The translations under genes and the position numbers were made by a program. Below are positions 23,601 to 35,600 of a stretch of 64,000 nucleotides of DNA, piece by piece (within the stretch, counting starts at the first letter, position 1; the number at the start of each line of letters is the position of its first letter). The notes under the pieces are model-generated. The model was not told where the DNA came from. It saw only the letters and a list, made by a program, of their open reading frames with translations, and ran no database searches. This stretch comes from Achatina immaculata (lineage: Eukaryota > Mollusca > Gastropoda > Stylommatophora > Achatinidae), in NCBI GenBank assembly GCA_009760885.1, contig CM019718.1, positions 31,726,530 through 31,790,529 of the forward strand, written 5' to 3'.

Positions 23601-26600
23601 TGTCGGAGCAGACGGACTGTGACTGTGCTAGAGTAGGACGATTGTCGGAGCAGGTCTACCGTGATTGTGCTAAAATGACAATTATCGGGACAGGCGGACA
23701 TTTTCTGTACTAAAGTGAACTTCTTTAACGGGGTATGCGGATCGTGATGTGCTAGTGATACTTTTTTTAAGGGGACAGGCAGACTGTAACGGTGCTAGAG
23801 TGGCACTTTTTAACGGGGCAGGCGGACCGTGAATGTGCTAGAGTGACACTTTTTTTAACGTGCCAGGAGGACCGTGACTGTGCTAGATTGACGCTTTTAT
23901 AACGGAGCAGGCGGACCGTGACTGTGTTAGAATGACACGATTACCATGGCAGGCAGACATTGACTGTGCTAAAGTGACACGATTATCGGAGCAGACGGAC
24001 CGTGACTGTGCTAGAGTGACACGATTATCGGGGCAGGCGGAGCGTGACTGTGCTAGAGTGACACGATTATCAAGAGCAGACAGACCGTTACCGTGCTAGT
24101 GTAAACGACGCACGCTTAGATCGAAGGTTGTACGACCTTGACCGAAGCGTCATCGTCCACGTGATTGGTAATCAGTTTCGGGCTATATAAACATTGGCTG
24201 GCAATCATTGTAGATAGAGGCAATGGCCGGGCCGTATCTTGTTTAGTTGTGCCTATGGATGTGCTGTAAATTCCTGTGTATTATGGTGATCGTTGACTGT
24301 ATTCTTCCCGTGCCCACCTCATGTGGTGTAGAGTATGTAGTTGTGCAGTAAGCTGTGATTTAGGTTTCTGTATTTACGTATCAATATGGACATAATTTTC
24401 AGCGTGGTTTATAGATATATTGGATGGGCAACATATTTGATTCGTTATTATGCTTTCGTGTAGGATACGCTGATGACATCGACCCGGTGTGGGAAACTCT
24501 GCAAGAAGTCATCAATACATGATACACACGAGAGATGTAGCACTAAAACTGGGCTTGACCATTAACCAAGATAAGACTGAGTATATGAAGATATCAAGAG
24601 ACCAGAGTCAGAATGATCTAGATTATATAAATGTTGGAGAGATGATTATTAGGAAAGCAGAAACATATCTAGGCACAACCTTCAACAGAAGCAACACAGT
24701 AAGCGAGGAAATTAAAAGCAGAGTACAGATAGGGAATAAAATACATTTTGCCTTGCAACACTTGTTAAAATCCAAAATCCTGTCCCAAAATAACAGTCTA
24801 CAAAACTATAATAAGACCAGCCATCATATATGGATCAGAAACGTGGAGTAAAACAAATTGCTTGACCAGGTCATTGTACTTCTCACATTTGAATAGATGT
24901 TGCTCCTCTATTCTTGTTTCGTACGGAACCATGCTTAATTATTATTATGACACCTGTCTTGATGTCATGTTGATGTCAGTGTCAGTTGTATGTGTTGTTG
25001 TGGTGTATAATGAGAATAAAATGCTGTGTCCGTAATGTCATACTTGGTGATTTATACTGCATGCCAGTGTATTGTGTATTGATTAAATGCTCAGGATTTA
25101 TGCATAATTAGCTTACAATATACCAAGGGGGGGGGGAGAGAGGCTGGGTTGGCGGTCATGATGGGGGAGCTAGATTTGCCTCGAGTACGGTAGTACATTG
25201 CTAAGGATTGTTGGTCTGTAACCATCCTGAGAAAATATATTCCTCCCAATAATTATAAATGTAAACTTGCACCAAACAAGTTTTACACTAGAATGATGCG
25301 ATTATCGGGGCAGACGGACCGTGACTGTGCTTTAATGACACGGTTATCGGGGAAAGCTGATCGTGACTGTGCTAGAGTGACAAGATTATCGCAGCAGGCT
25401 GACCGTGACTGTTCTAGAGTGACAAGATTATCGGGGCAGGCGGACCGTGACTGTGCTTTAATGACACGGTTATCGGGGAAAGCTGACCGTGACTGTGCTA
25501 GAGTGACAAGATTATCGCAGCAGGCTGACCGTGACTGTTCTAGAGTGACAAGATTATCGGGGCAGACGGACCGTGACTGTGCTTTAATGACACGGTTATC
25601 GGGGAAAGCTGACCGTGACTGTGCTAGAGTGACAAGATTATCGCAGCAGGCTGACCGTGACTGTTCTAGAGTGACAAGATTATCGGGGCAGGCGGACCGT
25701 GACTGTGCTACAGTGACAAGATTATCGCAGCAGGCGGACCGTGACTGTTCTAGAGTGACAAGATTATCGGGGCAGGCGGATCGTGACTGTGCTACAGTGA
25801 CAAGATTATCGCAGCAGGCGGACCGTGACTGTTCTAGAGTGACAAGATTATCGGGGCAGGCGGACCGTGACTGTGCTACAGTGACAAGATTATCGCTGCA
25901 GGCGGACCGTGACTGTTCTAGAGTGACAAGATTATCGGGGCAGGCGGATCGTGACTGTTCTAGAGTGACACGACTATTACGGCAGGCAACCAAGACTGAC
26001 CTATGACACTAACCCACAAAGTAACATTTGATATACAATTTCAGCCTAGTCACCGAGGTATGGTTCCCTGAGGACCACATGGAGACGGAGATCTCCATGA
26101 AGCTCTTTTCTTGGGTTCATTGTGAATTTTCAAACAGGTCACCATAATTCACTTACGTTCATACACGATATCTGTACTTCTACATCATCACGACATCACA
26201 TGCAAAGAGCAAGTCTCACAGGTCAGGACTATCGGGAAAAAAATCTCCAGAGATTGCTGTGATATCACTCTTAAGTGTGGGCACATTCTCCACTATGTTA
26301 ATATCTTCAGAAAAACTGTATTCTTCGGTCCTTTCCAGAAAATCCATCACAAAAAAAAAAAAAAACGCCAAGAAAATAATTAGACCACAGCCGACGAACA
26401 CGGGAGACAAAAAAACAAAAACAAAACTGGCGACTAGAATCTTTTGGAAGATCCAAATCGATTGGTAATATAATACCAAAGAGTCTTTTGAAATCCACGT
26501 GGATCAGGAAAAAGATAACAGATGTGTAAGCGGACCAGGGAAAATACAACAGATAGGGCAGCGGGCAAGGGAAAAGGTGGCAGATTTGATATCAGAATAG

Positions 26601-29600
26601 GGAAAATACAACAGATAGGGCAGCGGGCAGGAAAAAGGTGGCAGATTTGATATCAGAATAGGGAAAATACAACAGATAGGGCAGCAGGGCAGGGAAAAGG
26701 TGGCAGATTTGATATCAGAATAGGGAAAATACAACAGATAGGGCAGCATGGCAGGGAAAAGGTGACAGATTTGATATCATAATAGGGAAAATACAACAGA
26801 TAGGGCAGCAGGGCAGGGAAAATAAAACATATAGGGCAGTAGAACAAGACCAATACAACAGATAGGGCAGCAGGCCAGGGAAAAGACAACAGATATGGCA
26901 GCAGGCCAGGAAAAATACAACAGATAGGGCAGCAGGCCAGGGAAAATAAAACAGATATAGCAGCAGAACAAGACCAATACAACAGACAGGGCAGCAGGCC
27001 AGGGAAAAGACAACAGACAGGGCAGCAGGCCAGAGAAAAGACAACAGATATGGCAGCAGGCCAGGGAAAAGACAACACAGGACAGCAGGCTAGAGAAAAG
27101 CCAATAGACAGGACAGCAGGGTAGAGAAAGAAAACAGATAGGGCAGCAGGCTACGGAAAAGATAAAGATATAGGGCAGCAGGCCAGGGAATAGACGACAT
27201 ATGAGATACGAGGGGTGATTGATAAGTTCTCAGCATAATGTACAAATACTTGAAGCGCACAGTTGATATTAAGTGCATTTGTAGATCAGGTTAATGTAAA
27301 ATTAAACACCAAGTTTAAAAAAATTAACTGCAAATAATTTTTTTTACAGGCTACTAAAGTTGTAAGGGGTGGCAGAAATTGAGAAAATGGATAAAATTTC
27401 TCATCAAGCAGTCATTCGCTACCTCTACATCAAGAGGCGAAGGAGATCCATGAGGATATGATAGAGACTCTAGGGGAGAGTGCCCCTTCTTACAGCACAG
27501 TGAAGAAATGGGCAGCTCAATTCAAACGTGGAAGGGAGAGTCTGGACGATGATCCCCGTCCAGGAAGACCAAGAACAACGGTAACCACAGATGAAACCAC
27601 CGGCAGAATCAGTGACAAGATAATGGAGGATTGACGACTAACTGAGCGGTACATTGCTACTGGGTTGGGCATCTCACAGGAACGTGTTAATGCCATTATT
27701 CACAATGATCTTGAAACGACAAAGGTCTCTGCTCGATGGGTCCCGAAACTTCTTGGAGATGATCACAAACGACAGCGTCTCAACATGTCAAAAGACAATT
27801 TTGGCCATTTTTCTGCAGATCTTGAAAAGTTTCTTCAGCAATTTGTGAGTAGAGATGAGACTTGGGGTCATCATTTTCAACCAGAAACCAAATAACAGTC
27901 AAAGCAGTGGAAACACCATGGATCCCCACCTCCAAAGAAAGCAAGGATGGTTCTGTCTGCAGGCAAAGTGCTGGCTTCCATCTTTTGGGATTCAGAAGGT
28001 GTACTATTGATAGACTATCTTCAAAAGGGCAGAACGGTCACAGGGGGGATATTACGCTAATCTTGTGAAGCAACTGTGGGTCAAACTGAAGGAAAAGCGT
28101 CGAGGGAAATTGACGAGAGGAGTCATCTTTCATCAAGACAATGCTTCAGTTCACAAGTCGGCGGTGGCAATGGCTGCCATTCATGAATGCGGCTTCCAGC
28201 TTCTTGAACATCATCCTTATTCCCCAGATTTGGCCCCTTCGGACTATTATACCAAACTCAAAAAAGGACCTCAGTGATCGCAAATTTGCTTCAGCTGATG
28301 ACGTCATTCATGCTGTAGACCACTTTCTACTGGCACAAGATGCTGACTTTTGCAAAGAAGGGATCCGTATGGTTCAGGATCGATGGACTAAGTGCATAAA
28401 CTTGCAAGGGGACTATGTTGAGAAATAAGCCAAAATAATTGTCCACAAATAATCCGTTGTACTTCATGTCGAGAACTTGTCAATCGCCCCTCGTAGCAGG
28501 CTAGAGAAAATACAACACATGGGACAGCAGACCATGGAAAAGACAACAGGACAGGTCATGAAAAAGACATTATATAGGGCTGTAAACATTAAACGTATGT
28601 TAGGATACAGAATAAAAACATCTGAAGCACAATATATTCGCCAACTGTTCTGCTAAAAAATAATGAGATTGAGGAACAGAAAAGAGGGGTCTAGATAAAG
28701 GAAAATAGGGGTCTAGATAAGGGAAAAGAGGTGGTCTAGATAAGAGAAAAGAGGGGTCTTGATGAGTGGTCTAGATGAGGGAAAAGAGGGGTCTAGATGA
28801 GAGAAAAGAGGGGTATAGATGAGAGAAAAGAAGCGTCTAGATCAGTGATTCTCAGACTCTTTTGCTGCAAGTATAACACTGACATTTGTGAATCATATAT
28901 TTCTGAATATTTCCATATTATAGAATAGTTCTGTAGTATTGAATCTTACAGATGCTCTTTGATTAACACCTCACAGGTTTCACAAAACGTTACTACTTCA
29001 CTAAATCAAGCCCGATGAAATGTTCTTCTATTAATTATTCTGATTAATAAGATCAAGATGTATTGTAGACAACATTACTTGGATTGAATCACTTAATCAT
29101 TTGTTCACAGTATCAAACTCTATCATATTCTACACGCAGCATTTCTCAATGTTCTCAACTTCACACTATTCTACACTTGATACGAGAACATTTCCTAACT
29201 CAGTATTATATCAAATCTGCAACAAGTGGTCAGTCAATTACATGACTAAATCATTGTACTCGAAGTTTCAAAAGTATCAGTTCTTCGTAATAACTTGAAA
29301 CACATCTTCAATCTGTCCTAAAACTACTTATTCAAAACTGCTTTTCCCGAGTATCTATTGCTCTAATTGACCGTCTGTTCCATTTGTCGTTACCTGCGTC
29401 TTCTTTCTCTTTCGTGTCTTCTCTCGTGTGTGCTCTCCTACTACGGCTGTTCACTGATTGTCTGGACTTCTCTTCTTCTCTTGTCTGGTCCAGTCTCTAT
29501 TCACTGACCGTCCTTGTTCCTCCGTCTTCGGGGCTCCCTCCTCTGTCTAGGACTTCTGTACTTCTTCGTTCTGTATGGTCGGTTCTTCCGTCTTCGGGCA

Positions 29601-32600
29601 CCCTCCTCTGTCTCCTCTCCTCTACTTCCTTACTTCTTCATTCTCTCTTGTCTCTCCGCTCGCCTTTTTATCTTCAAGTTCAGTATTTTGACTCCACCTT
29701 TCAAATGTCCACTGGTTCCCATGAGCGTTCTGATTGTCCGTCATTCAAACTGCCCCGTGACTTATATGTCGTAAGTCAGTTGTCCAATAGGCCGCTCCTC
29801 TAAATATTTAATTGGTCAGCTGGCCGAGTTGGTCACTCCTTTATTTAAAAAAAACCGTGTGCAATAGCGTCCTAACGCAAATAGGTGTCAAAGTGTGTCA
29901 ATGTCAATTTTGTCTTTACAGTTGTTATTTACCTAAGTCATTATCTTGCTCTTTCATGCTGGAGGTTTTATTGTGTCCTCGCTTTTCATTGTGTCTGCCT
30001 TTTCTGTTCGTCTTTTCTATTTTGTTTAAAAGTGTCAACGTCCAGTCACCACTTTGTTATTACTGGACCATCCTACTTTCTAGCGTTCTTCCTCTGTATT
30101 ACCTAAATCTCAGCGTCACAGTCTCGTCTTTTTCTGTTCACTGTTTCCACTGTTTACTTTTGTCCGCGTCTTGTTCTAGTGTCATGGAAGTTTTATACCT
30201 TTCTCTTCCTTTCCTACCTATTTTTCTCTGTCGCTATTCGGTGTTACTATTTTGTTTACAGTATTTTTTAATAATAATAATAATAATAACACCAACTATA
30301 ATCATTACTTACAAGGCCATGCTACACAAGGCCCACATTTAAAAGTGAAACATTTTTGCGGCCGACTAATAAAGTGCTTTATATTTGCAAGGTATAAATC
30401 TAATTTTATAAAGTATTATGCAATATTTTCTCTACATGTTTAACTGCATATTCATTGGTACACAAAAGTTCTTTTCATTTACCTTAAAAATGGCACTGTT
30501 TCCGGTTGGATAGCATGTCTATTCTGGCTGGCTTTGTGACAGACACACTCGAAGATCATCCTCCACGTTCATTCTTGAACGATATTTCGTCTTCATGGCA
30601 GTCAATGCAGAAAAGGAAACTTCGCATAAATAAGTTGTTGAAAAATGTAGAAGAACTTTCATCGCCAGGGCTGACAAAAACGGATATTCCAGGAAAACCA
30701 TGCAGCAAAAGGAATAGTTATCCATAGCGGGGTGGTTAAATGTGATTTGTAATGTGCGCTCGCTAGACAGTTCCGCTAGTTGTTCTTGTGCACGACCGTT
30801 TAATTCAGACAATGTACACTGAAAAAGGATTACGAATCCAATCGTACGCTTTAATGTCTTCGAGCGTGAAGTATGTGTCAAAATATTCAACAAGAGATGT
30901 CAGATGCCCCTTTATTGCACATAGTGACCCCTTCCAGAATCTCCCCATTAACTTCATTTCTCTCTATAAATTCACACGTGAAACATGTCTTATAATATGT
31001 TCTCGAGTCGCGTGCTCCAAAGTCGTCGTTTCTTCTTAAAGGCAGCAACTTTCTCGTATGTCTTGAGTATACTGGCATCTTTACCCTGCAGTGATGTATG
31101 TGTTCAAACTGTTCAAAAGGCTAAAAATGTCAGCAAGGTATGCCAACATGGCAAGCCACTCAATATCAGCGACCTTACCTGCCAGGTCGAGATTGTGTTC
31201 TGTCAAAAACTGCATCAATTCTAAACGAAGCTCAAACACCCGTGCAAGAACTTTTCCTCTGGACAGCCAAAGCATATCCGACTGCAATAGGAGATGCTTG
31301 TGTTCTACGTTTGACTCAATACAAAGTTGACCATATAATTGACTGTTAACTGTTCTAGTTTTTATGAAGTTTACAATCCGAACACAGTCTTCGAGTACAG
31401 ATCCAAGAGTTTCATTCAGCTTCTTTGAAGCGAGTGCCTCACGATAGATCATGCACTGGGTGCCTACAATCTCGGTTGACACTTGCTTTATGCGAGTTAC
31501 AACACAACTGTTGCTGCCAGTCATTGTGGCAACACCGTCGGTGCAAACACCGATGCAGTTCATCCACCGCAGTCCAAAAGTTGTGAAAAAGTCGTTTAAA
31601 ACACGAAATATTTCATCGGCCGTCGTTCTCGGTAGCAGTGACTTGCAAAAAAAGAAATTACTCTTGCACACTATTTTTGCCAACAATAGCGAACATAAAC
31701 AAGCAGCTGTTATTCGCCGGCGATGTCAGTTGACTCATCTAACTGAATAGCAAACTTAGTAGATTGTAATCGTTCATTTAGCTGCGCGACAGTGTCCCCA
31801 GACACTTCTGATATTTTTCTGCGGACAGTATCGTTTGAGATGGGAATGCTTTTCATTTTTGTAGCGTATTCTGAGCCGAACAGTATGTCACAAATCTTAA
31901 CAGCGGCTGGCATGATAAGGTCTTCTCCAATCGTGTGCGGTTTCTTTAATTTTGCGATTCTCTGGGCAGTCAGATACGATGCTTCAAGAGCTTTTTCGTT
32001 GAGAGTGGCTCTTGTTTTTTTAACTGTCTTCTTTTTTACTATAGTCCTCTGCTTTACTTTCGAAAAATTCTTTGGTTTTATTCTGCAGATCTGGATGTCT
32101 TGTAGTTAGATGACGACGCGATTTCGTCGGCTTCATTGCCTCATTAGAGAGGATTTGCAAACAAATAACGTACTGTGGCAGATTTTGGTCATTGTTGATG
32201 GAACGAAACCGTACTTAATATACTCCACATCATATTTTCGAGCGTATTTAGTTTTCTTACAAGTATCAACGTTAGCGTCATCTCGATCACAGTCACTTTC
32301 GCTGCCACTATTATCAGTTTTGTTTGCACGAAGTCGAAGGTTTGCGTTTCACAAATCGATCCATTTTAGCGCCTAAAGTTGTAAAGTTTAAAGAATAGAA
32401 GAGGCTATCCAAAAAGTCTCCACAGTCACTACGTGGGTAACTGGAATCCGTTGATTAATCCAATATGAATTTGCACACAACACCAAGACCGAATAGCGGC
32501 TCTCAAGCCAACGAAATATGATTTTTAAACTAAAACATAAATGCTGAGAATTATATTTTCACTTCTGCTCTCTCGCAGAATCTCCGCCAACTGTTTTCTA

Positions 32601-35600
32601 AAGTCACATTGTAAAACTGCACATTTCAGCAACACCGTCAGAAAGACGCCTTTGCCTCACTTCAAAAGTGATGCCTTCTTTTTATGTACGTCACATTTCT
32701 GTTTGATGCTGGAAGAAACTCTGCCAGGACCATCCTTTCTCCAACAGCTGCACTGCGGACATACTAATAAAGCGGCCTGCGATTTTGCTCCTTGCATACG
32801 TGCAGTCTGCCCCAATATATTGCGTGAAAAATGCGGAATCTTTTTTTTATTGTATCCATTGTTTTTTTTTTTTTTGCTGTTTTGAGACGCCAGCGTGGTC
32901 CACAATACTCCCTGTCACGGCCCATCTCAACCCTTGGGTTGAGAACCATTGGTCTAGATGAAAGAAAATTTCAAAGCCAAAGACGTTATTGATTGAAGCT
33001 GACATTTGTGAATAATGACGACTTGAGAGTTCCCACTTTCAAGTGGGCTTTTCCTGATGTCGTTCGCTTTGTTGGTTACAGATTCTCCTAAAGGAAAATG
33101 TCCGCTTTGAATAAAGCCAGCCCCCTGGAGCAAGAATTGTTTTCTTTTAAAAAAATTCTTAAAGTTTTGATGATGGCCTGCACCCCCGCCCCCCACCACC
33201 GCATACTCCTGTTTCTCACTCACTCACTCACACACACACACACACAGAGAAATAATAAAATGATTGTTATGTGTGTTATTGTTAATAAGGCGCATCCGCT
33301 AACGGAAGCAAAGAAACATTGAGACCAACATTACAGAGACACGACACGCAGGCAGTTAGGAGAAATATTTGGAGCCTTCATCAGTGACGGCTGAACAGAT
33401 GTAGGTAGATGTCTAGTGGCACGTTAGGGAATATGAGACAGCTAGTATCATATCCTCTTATATACCATCATATAATATGTAGTCACATAGTACTAGCTAT
33501 CATTTACTAATACATATTAGCGGGATTTTACCGCTTTTTTATACCTCATTTGAAATTACATTAGGGTTTTCCTGAGTTCTTCTAGTACTTTTTTCCCGGA
33601 ATATGAGAGGCAAGTTTTGAGAGCAGGTTCTCTCTCTCTCACACTCTCTCTCTCACTCTCTCTCCCCCTCCCCCCAAATCAAACAGAATATGTATCGAAA
33701 ATGGAACTTACATTCAGCTTTCTTCTACATTTTTTTAAAAAAGTACAGCATGCAGGACATGTTCAAGCAGGAACTCAAGGGGTGATAAGAGCAGACAAAA
33801 TCTGAAGATGTGAAAGCTGAAACAGAAACTGTGGCTTTATAATATCATCGTCGTCGTAGTCCCTTCACACACCACACGCCCTTACATTAAATATAATAAT
33901 ATAGTGAATGAGGTCGAAGTAAGAATCTTTCAGCAAACTAGTATCGGATTCGACTAGACATCTTTGAATCAAAATGAGAATAAGCAGTCAGATATGGTTA
34001 TGTTTTTTTTTTGACATGGGTGTAAGAGTGAGATAAAAGATTTTTAAAAAATAGATGTTATCAGCGTGACCTGGATTCATAAAAAAATAAACAAACAAAC
34101 ACATCTCGTACCTGATGATGGTAGTCTCTGATCGGCCAGATATAGCAGGTTGGTCTGATCGGCCAGATATAGCAGGTTGGTCTGATCGGCCAGATATAGC
34201 AGGTTGGTCTGATCGGCCAGATATAGAGGTTGGTCTGATCGGCCAGATATAGCAGGTTGGTCTGATCGGCCAGATATAACAGGTTGGTCCGATCGGCCAG
34301 ATATAGCAGGTTGGTCTGATCGGCCAGATATAGCAGGTTGGTCCGATCGGCCAGATATAACATGTTGGTCTGATCGGCCAGATATAGCAGGTTGGTCCGA
34401 TCGGCCAGATATAACATGTTGGTCCGATCGGCCAGATATAACAGGTTGGTCCGATCGGCCAGATATAACAGGTTGGTCTGATCGGCCAGATATAACAGGT
34501 TGGTCTGATCGGCCAGATATAACATGTTGGTCTGATCGGCCAGATATAGCAGGTTGGTCCGATCGGCCAGATATAGCAGTTTGGGACCTCCTCTAAGAGG
34601 TCAGTTCTGGCGCCACGCACTCAGCCACCAGCTTCAGGCTACCGTCAGAGAAAAATCCTGCCTTTCTGGGTAGTTTGTCTAGCAGGACAGCGGCTAGCAC
34701 TAATTTTCCGTCTTAGGACAAGAGGGAGCACTGTAGGAACGGCAAGCTCAAACTAGCGTAGACTATCTTGTTTTATGGAGAAGCTGAAGAAAGTATGACA
34801 AGTGTTGTGCGGATTTCCACCGTACGTTTGTCGTCTGTGCCTTAGCTGAGTGGCCAGGCCGGGTTCAGTCCCAACAGTGGGATTTTTTTTTTTTTTCTGG
34901 TACACACCAAACAAGGTCCCGGGGTTCATCCAGCCTCTGAAAATGGGTACCAGAGAAATCTGGGAAGGTAAAGCGGCCAGGCGTGATACTGACCACATCA
35001 CACTTTCATGTGCCGAAGGTCATGGAAAATATGGGCCTAATACCGTATTCCCCAATATGCCTTAATGTCATGGAAACGGGAGTTTTGCCTTTTACCTTTC
35101 AGGGTGGGGAAGTAAGACAATAGATGAGGACATTTAGGTTACAAAAAAAAAATAGAAACATAGCCGGGGGTGGGGGATGGGGGGGGGGGGGGGAGGGGAG
35201 GGCGGCAAGTTTTTGTTAGAGAAGGGAAGTAAGGAAGCTCAAATGTAAAAAAACAAAACACCCCAGAGTAAAAGGGACACAGTGTAAATAATAATATGAA
35301 GTGCCATTTCAGTTCTGTTGCCGTGTTGTTTAGCAACGAGTAAACAGCTTGTTGCTGAAAACTGATTGTGTTTGAATTAGCTGGAAGTTAAAACAACAAA
35401 CTTTTGGGCTTTAGGAATAACAGCTCTGTTCATGTGGATTGTCTGCTCGACTGTATGATAGTAAGCTCTAGAACCAGTCCCGCTCAAACTCACCTCCTTG
35501 TGGGTGACTCGGGCCAGCCAGATTGATTGCTCGATTGATCTTTATTTCCCAAGGGTTGGGGGTGAAGACGACCGATAAGGTAATCGGCGACCCACAGCTG

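Noticed and set aside
25283..26006. Long ORFs on both strands (about 236 codons each)
   Set aside because: Both are products of the 42-bp satellite; coding on both strands simultaneously is implausible.
29812..29842. tRNA-Leu-like start (GGTCAGCTGGCCGAGTTGGTC)-type match
   Set aside because: There is A-box resemblance only; no anticodon arm, B box or acceptor pairing follows.
33988..34620. 210-codon ORF with IWPIRPTCY repeats
   Set aside because: Produced by the 27-bp minisatellite.
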